In this document: positions 46,210 to 57,000 of the stretch, in pieces
Layout of the letters: every line of letters begins with the position of its first letter
Numbering within the stretch: the stretch's first letter is position 1
Notes under the pieces: generated by a model
Seen by the model: the letters and a program-made list of their open reading frames with translations, nothing else
Told to the model about the DNA's origin: nothing
Database searches by the model: none
Source of the DNA: Acidimicrobiaceae bacterium
Lineage (GTDB): Bacteria; Actinomycetota; Acidimicrobiia; Acidimicrobiales; Ilumatobacteraceae
Assembly (NCBI GenBank): GCA_016722025.1
Contig: JADKGZ010000001.1
Span: forward strand, 496,001-560,000
Length of the DNA: 64,000 bases
Direction of reading: 5' to 3'
Position numbers and translations under genes: made by a program

Positions 46210-46254
46210 TCAGTCGTCCGACCACCCAGTGATCTCCGCTGCCCAGATCTCCGC
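46210..46254 (-). pseudogene. C-terminal stub of an unidentified minus-strand gene
   Basis: Minus-strand frame ending AAEIWAAEITGWSDD then TGA at 46210. The peptide looks coding, but upstream of it the sequence collapses into G/C homopolymers, so neither start nor family can be read. Confidence 0.3.
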
Positions 46255-46420
<166 letters not shown>

Positions 46421-46689
46421 CGCGCCCCGGCGGACGCGAGCAGCCTCTCCGGGGAAGGGCACGGCGCCAGCACGACACCAGCTGGCTGCTCTGATAAGCC
46501 GCACACTATCAGCAATGGAGGAGACAACACAGGCAGGATCCGCACCGACGGACGCCGACCCAGGCTGCCGGCATCGGCGGCGCGGGCCGGCCGCCGGCGG
46601 GTCCGGCCGCCGGCAGCTCACCAGACCGAGCACGACGGGTCACCGTGCTGGCCGGCGGCGGGGGGCGCGGGGGGGGCGGGGCGCGCGGG

Positions 46690-47100
46690 GGGGGTGGGCC
46701 CCTCCGAGCCGACGGTGCGTGTACCGGGTCGATCCTCTTCCCGGCGCTCGGTGCGTCGCGGAGGACTGGAACGGCCAACGGCCTGGCGTTCTCGGCCGAC
46801 GACCGCACGCTCTACCTCGCGACACCCTAGCACATTCGGCATTCCACCGATGCGGCCCACGAGCTCACGCGGCGAAGAATTGCCACCCGCGACGAGGCTC
46901 CTTCCACGGCCTGCGCGCCCGGACGACGCCGGCGCATCTGGGCTGCTGCCGGCACCGGCTTCACTGCGCTCACCGCCGGTACCTTGCTCGCGCAAGCTCC
47001 ACCTTCCAGGTGACGTCGAACCGCGTCTTCGGCTGTCCAGCAACCGCACTGTTCATCACGGCCAGCTCGTCCGTACGCCCTCCAGTCAACTTCGCGGGCT
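46690..47100 (+). pseudogene. Fragmented SMP-30/gluconolactonase-like gene
   Basis: Pieces of one beta-propeller protein occur in order but in different frames: CVYRVDPLPGARCVAEDWNG, then ANGLAFSADDRTLYLATP, then RIWAAAGTGFTALTA, then SNRVFGCPATALFITASSSV. These match, in order, the NGLAFSPDxxxLYVxDT, xIWxAAGxGV and FGGxxxxTLFITA motifs of SMP-30/gluconolactonase/LRE proteins. At least three frame changes and a stop (46828) intervene, and the 5' half lies in the poly-G zone. Either a decayed gene or badly sequenced DNA. From 46187 to 47139 nothing else is supported. Confidence 0.6.
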
Positions 47101-47139
47101 GCCACTACCCGCGCAGCTCATGGCGTGTGCCACGCCACG

Positions 47140-48280
47140 TCAGGTGGTCTCGGCGGGCACCGCGGCGAGCGGCCCGACCACGCCGGTCTGCACGGCAACC
47201 TCGATGCCACCGTTGGTGGTGGCCAACGTGGGCCGCAGCGGAAGCTGCATGCGCCACCGGCGTGTCGTGGGCGGCCAGCAGCGCCACGTGCCAGCCGACC
47301 CCGCGCTCGCGGAGCACCGCCCCGAAGCGGTCGTAGAGGTTGCGCAGATCGCGGTCGCCCCCACCTTGGCCACCCACGCGGTGCCCGTATGGCGGGTTGC
47401 TCACGACCCAACCGGCGCGTGGCGGCAGCTCGAGATCGCTCACCGTGCGTTGCAGCACCTCCACGTTCGCGCTCACACCCGCACTCTCGGCGTTGTGCAA
47501 CGACGCGGCCACCGCACCCGCGTCACGATCGGACGCGACGATGGGAGGGCACTTCTCCACCACGTCGCCGTCGGCACCCCGCAGCAGACGATCCCAGCCC
47601 GCCGACTCGAAGGTGGGCCAGTGCTGAAACGCGAACGAGCGGTTGCGGCCCGGCGCCATCCGGCGCGCGATGAGCGCGGCCTCGATCGCGATGGTGCCGG
47701 AGCCACAGAACGGGTCGACCAGCGGCGACTTCATGTTCCAACCACTGGCCAGCACCAAGGCCGCCGCCAGCGACTCGCGCATCGGCGCCTTGCCGGCGGG
47801 CCCGCGCCACCCCCGGTGATGCAACGGCGCGCCCGATGCATCCAGGCTCACGGTCACCACATCGCGCTGCACGCGCACCTGCAGCGTCTGCTCGCCCAAG
47901 GGGCGCCCCAACACCTCGGCAACTCGCTCCTCCACGGCGCCCGAGTGGTACAGCTTCGACTCCTTGTCGCAGGTGGCGGCGATGGCAACACCCGCATGCG
48001 GACCGTCGGCGGCCGGCAGCCACGCTGCCCAGTCGACCGCACGCAACCCGACCTGCAACGAGTGGAAGCCGTCGGAGTGGAAGCGGGCGACGCGCACCAC
48101 AACCCGCGTGGCCACACGCGAGCGAAGGTTGAGGGCCCACAGCTGCGGCCAGGTGATGTTGCACTCCACGCCTCCGCGCACGGCGCGGGCCGGGCGCACG
48201 CCGAGGCGCTGCACCTCATCCAGCAACAGCGGCTCCAGGCCGGGAACGGCAACCACGAAGGCATCGATACGGATGGTCAT
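47140..48280 (-). CDS. THUMP-domain 23S rRNA/tRNA guanine-N2 methyltransferase (RlmL/TrmN-like), frameshifted near the C-terminus
   Basis: An N-terminal ferredoxin-like/THUMP region (residues 1-150) precedes a class I SAM methyltransferase with VDPFCGSGTIAIEAAL near residue 190 and catalytic NPPYGHR near residue 300. The ATG at 48280 is chosen (MTIRIDAFVVAVPGLEPLL), as the family starts here. Near 47250 the frame breaks; restoring one GC unit (GTGGCGCGCATGCAG) gives RMQLPLRPTLATTNGGIEV and a stop at 47140, about 380 residues in total. Exact RNA target not determinable. Confidence 0.85.
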
Positions 48281-48290
48281 GTCAGCTCTC

Positions 48291-49307
48291 TCACGGCAGC
48301 AGCGGCAGCCGCAGGTTGGGGTACGCGCCGGCATCGAGCGCCGTCGGCCCGTCGCTGCGCAGCCGGTGCCAACCGGCCGCAGCGATCATCGCAGCGTTGT
48401 CGGTGCACATCTCCCGGCTGGGCAGGAAGCCGTGGATGCCGGCGTCGGTGCACACGGAGAGGAAGCGCTCGCGCAACAACGAGTTGGCGGCCACACCGCC
48501 TCCCAACACGAGCCCACGAGCGCCCACCTGTTCGGCGGCACGACGCGCCTTCGTGACCAGCACATCCACCACCGCCGCCTGGAACGAGGCGGCAACGTCG
48601 GCCGCCGACACATCGGGGTGCTTGCGCACGTAGTTCATCACGGAGGTCTTCAACCCGCTGAAGCTGAAGTCGAGCCCGTCGTGCAGCATCGCCCGCGGGA
48701 AGGCGATCGCCTCCGGGTCGCCGTGCATCGCCTCGCGATCGATCGCCGGGCCGCCCGGGTAGCCGAGCCCGAGGAAGCGCGCCACCTTGTCGAACGCCTC
48801 GCCGGCCGCGTCGTCGATCGTCTGGCCCAGCAGCCGGTACCGGCCGTGGTCCTGCATCTCGATGAGCATCGTGTGCCCACCCGACACCAGCATCACCACG
48901 AGCGGGAACTCGAGCGTCGGGTCTTCCAGGAACGCCGCATAGAGGTGGGCCTCCATGTGGTTGACACCGACGAACGGCACGTCCCACGTGAGGGCCAACG
49001 CCTTCGCCGCCGACACACCGACCAGCAGCGCACCGATGAGACCAGGACCAACCGTGCACGCCACTGCGTCGATGCGACCCTCGTTGACGCCGGCTTCCAC
49101 GATGGCGCGAGCGATCATCGGGTTGAGCAGATCGAGGTGCGACGGCTGGCGATCTCGGGCACCACCACCACCGAACTAGGCGTGCAGATCCACCTGGGTG
49201 CTGACCGCGCTGGAGACCACGTCGTAGCCGCCCATCACCAGCGCGGCCGCAGTTTCGTCGCAACTTGTCTCGATGCCCAGCACGAGTGTGGCGTCGGTGA
49301 CGTTCAT
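48291..49307 (-). CDS. tsaD: tRNA threonylcarbamoyladenosine (t6A) synthase TsaD, damaged near residue 44
   Basis: Transfers threonylcarbamoyl to A37 of ANN-decoding tRNAs. LGIETSCDETAAALV at residue 10; the metal-site HMEAHLYAAF and FSFSGLKTSV are intact later. Codon 44 is TAG after STQVDLHA. Downstream, one extra G in the GGTGGT run and one missing C (CGCCAC to CGCAC) shift the frame and restore it within 35 bases, so the conserved FGGVVPEIASRRHLDLLNP reads FGGGGARDRQPSHLDLLNP. The total length stays 339 codons, the family norm. As tsaD is normally essential, sequence error is likely. Start overlaps the rimI stop. Confidence 0.9.
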
Positions 49308-49846
49308 CGATCCACCTCCGGGCACAGCTCGCGCAAGCGATCGCGATACTCGGGCAACGCCAGGTCGTTGCACCACATCACGATCGCGTCTTCCACGTTC
49401 TCGTAGTACCTCTTGCGCACGCCGGCGGGCACGAAGCCGAACTCGCGATACAGCGCTTGCGCGGCGGTGTTGCTGACGCGCACCTCGAGGGTGAGCGCCA
49501 CACACCCGTGGTCGATGGCATCCCACGCCAACTCGGCCAGCAGGCGAGTGGCGATGCCTTGCCGCTGCCGGCGAGCAGCGACCGCGATGTTGGTGACGTG
49601 CGCATCGTCGACCACGAACATCACACCGCCGTAGCCGACGATCTCGTTGCCATCGCGGGCGATGAGGTAGTGCCGTTCGCCGCGCCGCATCATCTCGATC
49701 TCGCTGTGGAAGACACCCGCCGTCCATGGGCGCGGGTACGAGGCGTGCTCGATGGGCAACACCTCGGCCACGTGCCGGCGGCGCATGGGCTCGACCACCA
49801 GGCCGTCGTCGGTGGGCTTGCCCAGCAGCCGCGCGAGCACGCTCAT
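49304..49846 (-). CDS. rimI: Ribosomal-protein-S18-alanine N-acetyltransferase-like GNAT
   Basis: 180 residues from the ATG at 49846, which overlaps the tsaB stop (ATGA). GNAT fold: VVEPMRRRHVAEVLPIE at the N-terminus, the acetyl-CoA loop RRQRQGIATRLL near residue 93, and LEVRVSNTAAQALYREFGF typical of RimI. It lies between tsaB and tsaD, the usual actinobacterial order. The N-terminal 18 residues are an extension. Confidence 0.92.
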   Translation of the reverse strand: MSVLARLLGKPTDDGLVVEPMRRRHVAEVLPIEHASYPRPWTAGVFHSEIEMMRRGERHYLIARDGNEIVGYGGVMFVVDDAHVTNIAVAARRQRQGIATRLLAELAWDAIDHGCVALTLEVRVSNTAAQALYREFGFVPAGVRKRYYENVEDAIVMWCNDLALPEYRDRLRELCPEVDR

Positions 49847-50544
49847 TTCGCAGCCTCGCGAGTGGCCCAGTTGATCTGCGCGTCGGGCGCGCGCAGGTAC
49901 ATCGGCTGGATCTCCCACGGGTTCACCCAGTCCTCGCGCAGCGCACGGGCGTGGGCGAGCTGCACCAGCGGCGCCGCCGAGGGGAACTGCAGGAACTGCT
50001 CCGCGAAGTCGCAGTTCAAGCCGGCCGAGATCTGCTCGCGGTAGCGCAGCGCGCCGTCGCCCACGCACACCACGTTCTGGCCTCGCGCCATCAGATCCGC
50101 GACCAGGTCGTCGACCGAGCTGACCCGTGGGTCGGTGACCCGCTGCACGCCGCCGGGCACCGGGCGGTAGCAGGCGTAGAACAGCTCGCCCTTGCGCGCA
50201 TCGATGACTGCGGCAATGGTGCGATCCGTGTAGCGCAGCGGGAAGGCGAGCAGGTCGAGCGAGCTGATGCCGATCATCGGCACCCGCAGCGCCTGCGCAA
50301 TGGCCTTGCCCGCGGCCAGCCCCACACGCATGCCCGTGAACAGACCCGGGCCGATGTCGACCGCGATGGCGCCGAACTCGGCGATCTCGATGTCGGCCTG
50401 CCGGCACAGGAACTCGATGGCCGGAGTGAGCGTCTCGGCGTGGCGGCGACCGCGCGACACCTCGAACATCCCCAACACGCCTTCGTGCCCTCCGATTGCG
50501 ACACTGACCTGCTGCGTGGCCGTTTCGATGCCGAGGATCAACAT
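49843..50544 (-). CDS. tsaB: tRNA t6A biosynthesis protein TsaB
   Basis: 233 residues. Inactive ASKHA-fold partner of TsaD. MLILGIETATQQVSVAIGG start, GRRHAETLTPAIEFL near residue 37, GPGLFTGMRVGLAAGKAIAQ near 72, and DARKGELFYACYR. The ATG at 50544 overlaps the tsaE stop by seven bases. Confidence 0.95.
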   Translation of the reverse strand: MLILGIETATQQVSVAIGGHEGVLGMFEVSRGRRHAETLTPAIEFLCRQADIEIAEFGAIAVDIGPGLFTGMRVGLAAGKAIAQALRVPMIGISSLDLLAFPLRYTDRTIAAVIDARKGELFYACYRPVPGGVQRVTDPRVSSVDDLVADLMARGQNVVCVGDGALRYREQISAGLNCDFAEQFLQFPSAAPLVQLAHARALREDWVNPWEIQPMYLRAPDAQINWATREAAK

Positions 50545-51020
50545 GCGAACGACCCCGTGGCGACCTCGACACGCTGCCACCGAGCTGCCCACCCGGGGCC
50601 GACGCCACTGAGCGTGACCACGCGGGCCTGCTCGTCGTCGTCGACCGCGTCGAGCTGCACCAGCAGGTGATCGCCCAGCGAACCGGCAACCACATCACCC
50701 CACTCGATCAACACGATGCCGTCGTACTCCAACAGCTCGGCGAGCGCGAGGTCGGCGACTTCGTTGTGCGTGCTGAGCCGGTAGATGTCGGCGTGGTGCA
50801 GCGTCAACTTGCCGGCCTGATAGCTGTGCACCAACGTGAACGTGGGCGAGGTGATCGGCTCGGTGACGCCAAGTGCTGCTCCGAACCCCTTGGCGAACGC
50901 GGTCTTGCCGGCGCCCATCTCGCCGGCCAGCACGATGAGATCGCCAGCGCGCGACAGGGCCGCCAACGCGGCGGCGATGGCATGGGTGTCGGCGAGTGAC
51001 GACGCTCGAAGGTGCAACAT
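50538..51020 (-). CDS. tsaE: tRNA t6A biosynthesis ATPase TsaE
   Basis: 160 residues. P-loop GEMGAGKTAFAKGF near residue 33, SPTFTLVHSY, HHADIYRLS and the Walker-B-like IVLIEWGD. Drives the TsaB-TsaD cycle. It is 7 bases downstream of alr, in the same operon. Confidence 0.95.
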   Translation of the reverse strand: MLHLRASSLADTHAIAAALAALSRAGDLIVLAGEMGAGKTAFAKGFGAALGVTEPITSPTFTLVHSYQAGKLTLHHADIYRLSTHNEVADLALAELLEYDGIVLIEWGDVVAGSLGDHLLVQLDAVDDDEQARVVTLSGVGPGWAARWQRVEVATGSFAC

Positions 51021-51027
51021 GGCTTGA

Positions 51028-52149
51028 TCAATCTAGAGGTCGCGGCTCCACCGTGCGCCGCTCGACCCGTGCGGAGACACCGCAGACGATCTCGTAAGCG
51101 ATCGTGTCGAGCGCGTCGGCCCACTCGGCAGCGGTGATGGTGTGGCCGCCCTGGGAGCCGATCAGCACCGCTTCGTCGCCGGGCAGCACGTGGTCGTCGC
51201 CGCAGTCGACCATCATCTGGTCCATCGTCACCACGCCCACGATCAGCCGCCGGTGCCCATGCACCAGCACCGTGCCACCCACGGCATGCAGTCGGCGAGG
51301 CACACCATCGGCGTACCCGAGCGGCAGCGTTGCCACCGTGGTGTCGCGCTCGAACGTGTGCCGCAACCCGTACGAGATGCCCTCGCCCGCCGCGAGGCGC
51401 TTGACGTGCGACACGCGGGCGTGCAGCGACAGCGCGGGCCGTAGATCGGTGCACAGATGATCGACACCGGCACCGGGCGAGATGCCGTAGATGGCGATGC
51501 CCGCGCGCACCATGTCGTACCTCGATCGCGGGTGGGCGAGCGCGCCGGCAGAGTTGGCGGCATGCACCAACTGCGGGTGATGCCCGGCCGCGGCGAGCGA
51601 GGCGAGAACCACGTCGAACCGATCGAGTTGGTGATCGGTGAACGGGTTCTCCGGCTCGTCGGCCACAGCAAGGTGGGTGAACACCCCCTCGAGCTGCACT
51701 GCGGGCGACGCCGCAATCGTGTCGGCGAGCCCGACAGCCTGATGCTCGGCGGCGCCGACGCGACGCATGCCGGTGTCGATCTTGAGGTGCACAGGGTGGT
51801 TGGAGGCGCCGTACGCGGTGAGCGCGCTGATCTGCTCGTCGCTGTAGACCGCCACTGCCAGGCGGTGCCGAACAGCCGCCTCCAACGATGCTTCCGGCTG
51901 CTCGCTGAGCACCAGGATGGGCAGTTCGATGCCCGCCTCGCGCAACGCAACACCCTCCTGCACCAGCGCGACGCAGAGGCCTTGCGCGCCACCGGCGACT
52001 GCTGCCCGCGCTGCCAACACCGCGCCGTGGCCGTAGCCGTCGGCCTTCACCACCGCCCACACCTGCGCCGGCGCGGCAGCCTGCGCCACCACGCGCACGT
52101 TGTGCTCGATGGCCGCCGCCGACACCTCTGCCCAGGCCCACCGGCTCAC
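51028..52149 (-). CDS. alr: Alanine racemase
   Basis: 373 residues, GTG start overlapping the corrected nnr stop by four bases (GTGA). PLP enzyme making D-alanine for the cell wall. PLP lysine in AVVKADGYGHGA near residue 37; the second catalytic Tyr lies in GISYGLRHTF near residue 265, and C-terminal-domain GYADGVPR and MDQMMVD are present. Confidence 0.96.
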   Translation of the reverse strand: MSRWAWAEVSAAAIEHNVRVVAQAAAPAQVWAVVKADGYGHGAVLAARAAVAGGAQGLCVALVQEGVALREAGIELPILVLSEQPEASLEAAVRHRLAVAVYSDEQISALTAYGASNHPVHLKIDTGMRRVGAAEHQAVGLADTIAASPAVQLEGVFTHLAVADEPENPFTDHQLDRFDVVLASLAAAGHHPQLVHAANSAGALAHPRSRYDMVRAGIAIYGISPGAGVDHLCTDLRPALSLHARVSHVKRLAAGEGISYGLRHTFERDTTVATLPLGYADGVPRRLHAVGGTVLVHGHRRLIVGVVTMDQMMVDCGDDHVLPGDEAVLIGSQGGHTITAAEWADALDTIAYEIVCGVSARVERRTVEPRPLD

Positions 52150-53530
52150 GACGGTTCTCCTGGCGTCATCAGCTCGTGCAGCACCGCTGACAGGTGATCG
52201 GCGAGGTCGCCCGCGACCATGCCACGCTCCGGCGCTCGGCGCGCGGCGCGACCGTGCAGCCACGCGCCGGCGGCGCCGCCTGCAGCGCCGGCACCCCGGC
52301 GGCGAGCAACGCGCCGATGATGCCACTGAGCACGTCGCCGGTGCCGGCTGTGGCCAACCGCGCATCACCGGTGGTGACCACCAGCGCTGCGCCGTGAGGG
52401 TCGGCCACGACCGTCGCAGGACCCTTCAGCAGCACCACGCACCCGGTGTCGGCAGCCAGCCGGCGAGCCGCGACCAGTCGATCGGTGGCGGGCGCCGCAC
52501 CCGTGAGCAACGTGTACTCGCCATCGTGCGGCGTGAGCACGGTCGGGGTGGTTCGGCGCCGCAGCAACGCCGCCGCGCCATCGGCGTTCCACGCCATCGC
52601 GAACAGCCCGTCGCCGTCGATCACGGTGGGAATCGGCGCCTCGACGGCCAGCATCCGGGCCTGCGCGGCGGTGTCGTCATCACGCCCGAGGCCGGGGCCG
52701 ACCACCAAGGAGTGGAAACGGTCGAGCGTGTCGAGCACCTCCGGCGCCCAGCCCTTCGTCGGCAGCGGCCGCTGCACCACCTCCGCCGGCGCCTGCGCCA
52801 CCAGCGTGCCCGGCGCGGAGAGGTGCACCATGCCGGCGCCGGCACGCATGGCGGCATGAGCGGCCAGTCGCGCGGCACCGGTCATGCCAGTGCTCCCGGC
52901 GATGATGCGCACCGCCGCCCGCCACTTGTGCGCAGCGGTGTCGCGGCCCGGCACCCACAGGGCCACGTCGGCGTGCTGCACGAGATGAGCATGTGCTCGC
53001 GCCGATGCCTGCGCTTCGAGCCCGATGGGCGCGAGCTCGAGTGCGCCGGCCAGGTCGCTTCCCGGAGGGATCAACAGACCCGGCTTCAGTGCCGCGAACG
53101 TGACGGTGCGCGTGGCCGCCAGCACGTCGCCGAGCGCTTCGCCGGTGAGCGCGTCGACACCACTGGGAACGTCGACGGCCAGCACCGGCGTGTCGCCCAC
53201 TGCCGGGGGGCGCCAGGTGCCGCGGAAGCCGGTGCCGTAGGCCGCGTCGATCACCAGATCGGCGGGCGGCAGTGCCGTGGGGCACGCGTGCGCTTCGTAG
53301 AGCTGCACCCGTACGCCCTGCGCCGCCAGCCGCTGCGCCGCCACGCGTCCATCGGCGCCGTTGTTGCCCTTGCCGACGATCACCTGCACGGTGCGCCCGT
53401 AGGTGCCGCCCATCATCCTCACGGCGGCGCGAGCAACCGCCGAGCCCGCTCGCCCGATCAGCACGTCGGGTGCCTCGCCGGCGGCTGCATCGACTGCCCG
53501 CATCTCCTCCGGCGTCACGATCGCGATCAC
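52146..53530 (-). CDS. nnr: Bifunctional NAD(P)H-hydrate repair enzyme, frameshifted near the C-terminus
   Basis: N-terminal epimerase domain (VGKGNNGADGRVAAQRLA near residue 52, DVPSGVDALTG near 123) and C-terminal ADP-dependent dehydratase (LTPHDGEYTLLTG, LKGPATVVADP, ATAGTGDVLSGIIGALLA). Just after that motif a G is missing (GCGGCGGCC to GCGGCGCC, near 52283). With it restored the protein ends AAGAWLHGRAARRAPERG...VLHELMTPGEPS at 52146, overlapping alr by four bases like its neighbours. Without it the frame ends at 52169 with an unrelated tail. Confidence 0.9.
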
Positions 53531-53582
53531 GCTCCGAGCCTACGCCCACGCACTCGCGCGAGGCTCCGCGACCACCGTTGGC

Positions 53583-53951
53583 TCACTCGGCGACGACGTA
53601 TGCAATGGCGACGAGATCGGTGTGCGTGAGGCTGAGATGCCAGCTGGTGATGCCGCGGTCGACCGCCAGTTCGGCGGCGCGGCCGGTGACGTGCAACAGC
53701 GGCGCACCCGATGTCGAGCGCGACACCCACACCTCGTGGAACCCGAAGGCACCCAGGCCAAGGCCCATTGCCTTCATCACCGCTTCGCGCGCCGCGAAGC
53801 GTGCCGCCAGCGAGCGCACCTGGTCGACCTGCTCGGCAACATCGGCCAGTTCCTGCTCGGTGAAGAGCCGCCCGCGCATCGAGGGTGTCCGCCCCAGCGA
53901 GGTGCGGAAGCGCTCGATGTCGACCGCGTCGACGCCGATGCCCCGTATCAC
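53583..53951 (-). CDS. acpS: Holo-acyl-carrier-protein synthase
   Basis: 122 residues, GTG start. It transfers 4'-phosphopantetheine from CoA to ACP. GIGVDAVDIERF at the N-terminus and FAAREAVMKAMG near residue 53 carry the Mg/CoA site residues. The start codon lies inside the last copy of a short tandem repeat that links it to glmS. Confidence 0.95.
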   Translation of the reverse strand: MIRGIGVDAVDIERFRTSLGRTPSMRGRLFTEQELADVAEQVDQVRSLAARFAAREAVMKAMGLGLGAFGFHEVWVSRSTSGAPLLHVTGRAAELAVDRGITSWHLSLTHTDLVAIAYVVAE

Positions 53952-54004
53952 GAACGACCCGGCATCACGAAACCGGCATCACGAACGACCCGGCATCACG
54001 AACG
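53943..54004. repeat. Four-copy 14-17-base tandem repeat joining glmS and acpS
   Basis: On the + strand, CGTATCACGAACGAC, CCGGCATCACGAAA, CCGGCATCACGAACGAC and CCGGCATCACGAACG. On the minus strand every copy contains TCGTGAT. The first copy supplies the glmS stop (TGA) and the last supplies the acpS start (GTG). Confidence 0.8.
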
Positions 54005-57000
54005 CCAGTGGTCGGCGGTGTCGGAGATGGGCTGGATCAACAGATCGGCCACCGGGAGATCGGCCAGCAGATCGTCGCGGAAAGCGCCTTCGGTTTCCGT
54101 CACCCAGTCGACCAGCCGGTCGTAGCGGCGGTCATAGCCCTGCAACACCCCACGCATCGTCGCCGCCGGGAGCAGCTCGTGGAAGCGCACGTGCAGCAGC
54201 GTGATCCCGGTGCAGGTGCCACCCTTCACCTCGGGCACGAAGATGACCGTTCGTCCGTCGCTGCGGCCACGAGCCACCAGCACTTCCTTCTCGCTGGCCA
54301 CGCGCCGCTTGGTGCCCAACAGCTGCGAGTTGCGCTCCACCCTGCTGGGCACGTCGCGCGACAGCCCACCGCGGTCGACGATGGTGATGGTGGCGCCACC
54401 AATGCCGGCAGGGTCGCCTTCGATCGCATAGCGGGTGTACCCGACCACCGCGTCGACTGCAGGGTCGAGGTCGGCCATCACCTTCAGCGTGCGATACGAG
54501 AGGCGGTCGCGACCCGCACCGGCCGACAACAGCTCCTGCACCAGCGCCCGGTCGAGCACTCCTTCGTCGTTGCGGCTGATGCCCACGGTGACCGTCTTGG
54601 CCTGGTGCTTGATGGCGTCGATCGGACGGGTGAGCTCTTCGATGGCCCGGGTGAGCGCGGCGGTGAGATCATCGATGATGGCCCCCGGCGTGGCGATCCT
54701 GCCCGTGGCGTGCTGGTACGCCTCGAGCGGCGACTCGCCGGCCAGGTCGCGCAGCAGGCCCACCAGGCGCACCGCGGTCGAGGCTTCCAGATGGCCGTTG
54801 TACTGGTCGGCCCGCAAGCCGTCGAGGAACCGCTCGGCGTGCACGCCGATCGCCGCCCGCACCGTGCGCAGCACTTCGTCGCCATCGGCACCTGTGGCGA
54901 GGGCGTTCTCGATGACCTCGCGGGCCTCGCGCAGTGGCCGCGCGGACGCATCGATGGCCAGCGCAGCCTCGTAGCCGAACAGGTGGCCCACCATTGCCGA
55001 GAGCACGAAGGCCAATGTCGAATCCACCGACGGCACGGTGAGCACCGCCGAGGCTGCCGCGAAGCGTTCGTCGGCATCTGTGGCCACCACGATCGGCGTG
55101 GCCTTGTGCGCCTTGTAGATGGCCACCTCCTTGGCCACATCGTCGGCAGTGCCGCCGACCAGACCTGCGGCGCACACCAGGATCAACGGCTCACTCGACA
55201 GGTCGATGTGCTTCTTGTCCTCGGTGACATCGCAGGCGATGGACTTGTAGCAGAGCTCGCTGAGCTTGATGCGCACCTCTTCGGCGGCGACCACGTTGGG
55301 GCCATTGCCCACGATCGCCCAGTAGCGCTTCGACGGAGCGAAGCGACGCGCCACCTCCGCGATGGCTGGGCGAGTGGCCAGCACCTCCACCATGGCATCG
55401 GGCAACAGACGCAGCGACGCGAGCAGTTCGTGGCGACGGTGTGCGGTGCCCTTTCCGGCTGCCTCCGCGATCGCGCACGCCAGCAGCACCCCGGCCGCAA
55501 CCTGCGCGTAGAACGCCTTGGTGCTGGCCACGCTCATCTCCACATCGCGGCCGTCGCTCGTGTACATCACACCGTCGGCCTTGTCGGTGAGGTCGCTGTT
55601 GCGACGGTTGACGATGGCCAGCACCGAGGCGCCCCGACCGCGGGCGAGATCGACCGTGCGATTGGTGTCGGTGGTGGTGCCGCTCTGGCTGACCGCCACG
55701 ATGAGGGTGTCGGCCATGTCGAGACGCAGGTGGAAGCCCGACAGCTCGGTGGCGGTGATCGGATCGACGTCGAGCGTGCCGTCGGCGAGCTGGTCGAGCA
55801 CAGCCGCCATGCTGCGCCCGGCCACCGCCGCGGTGCCCTGGCCGATGACGCGCACCTTGGTGATCTCGCCGCTGGCAAGCCGGGCCGCGATGGATGCCGG
55901 CAGTGCACGCTCGCCGACCTCGGCGCGCAGGCCGTGCGGCGTCTCGACGATCTTGCCACGAAGCGTCTTGCGGAAGCTGTTCGGGGCCTCGCCGATCTCC
56001 TTCAGCAGGAAGTGCGGCGCACTGCCGCGGTCGATGTCGCGAGTGGTGACCTGCGCGGTGACCAGTTCGCCCGGGTCGATCGGCAGCTCGCCGCCGTCGT
56101 AGGCGATGCGGCGCACACCCGCGAGCGAACCCGCCTGTGCGCCGTCGAGCACGAACACCTGACCGCGGCTGCCGGTGGAGGAAGCGGTCTCACCATCGAC
56201 ACGAAGGAACTGAGTGGTCTCCTCGACGACGCCGTACGGCTCGCTGGCCACGATGAACATGTCGTCGCCGAGCCCCACGTACAGCGCCTGCCCGCTGCCG
56301 CGCAAGGCGAGGAACACCTGCTCTGGTGCATCGGCCGACGCGGCGGCGATGGCCACGCTGCCATCGAACTCGGCAACCGTGCGACGGAAGGCCTCACCGA
56401 GATCGCTCGAGGTGGCGGCGTGCATCGCCATCACCGCCGGGATCACCTTGGCATCGGTGGTGATGGGGCCGGCCAGGTGGAGCGCGTGGTTCACCTTGAT
56501 GTCGGCATGGTTGTCGACATCGCCGTTGAGCACCGCAACGGTGTACGGCAGTTGCCCGGCGCCGGTCTGCGCTGCGCCCGGTTGCTCCATCTGCTCACCG
56601 TTCACCGGGTGGCAGTTGGGTTCGCTGATGATGCCGACGCTGGCCCAGCGAGTGTGGCCGAGCACCGACACGCGGGCATCGGGCCGCGTGAGCGCACGGC
56701 GCAGGAGCTGGTCGTCGTGCACGGCGGCGCGCAATGCCTTGACGTTGTCGCCCAGTTCGCCGATCTCCGCGGCCGCCTTGTAGACGAAGCCCAGTCGGTC
56801 GCCGGCCAACCGCACGGAACCGCTTTGGAACAACGGGTCGCGGTCGCGCTGGGCGATCGTGGCCGCCACCGACGGATCGGAGAGGTCGAGGCCGTGGTTC
56901 CAGACCAGCACATGGATGCCTGCGCTGTCGCGGCCGCGCACCTCCATGCGGTCGATCGCGGAGAGCGCCTGCTGAATGGCCAGGTAGCCCGCCACCGCGC

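Noticed and set aside
49176..49178. Pyrrolysine or other recoding of TAG in tsaD
   Set aside because: The codon is followed by two frame-disrupting indels within 35 bases and is not at a catalytic residue; sequence error is simpler.
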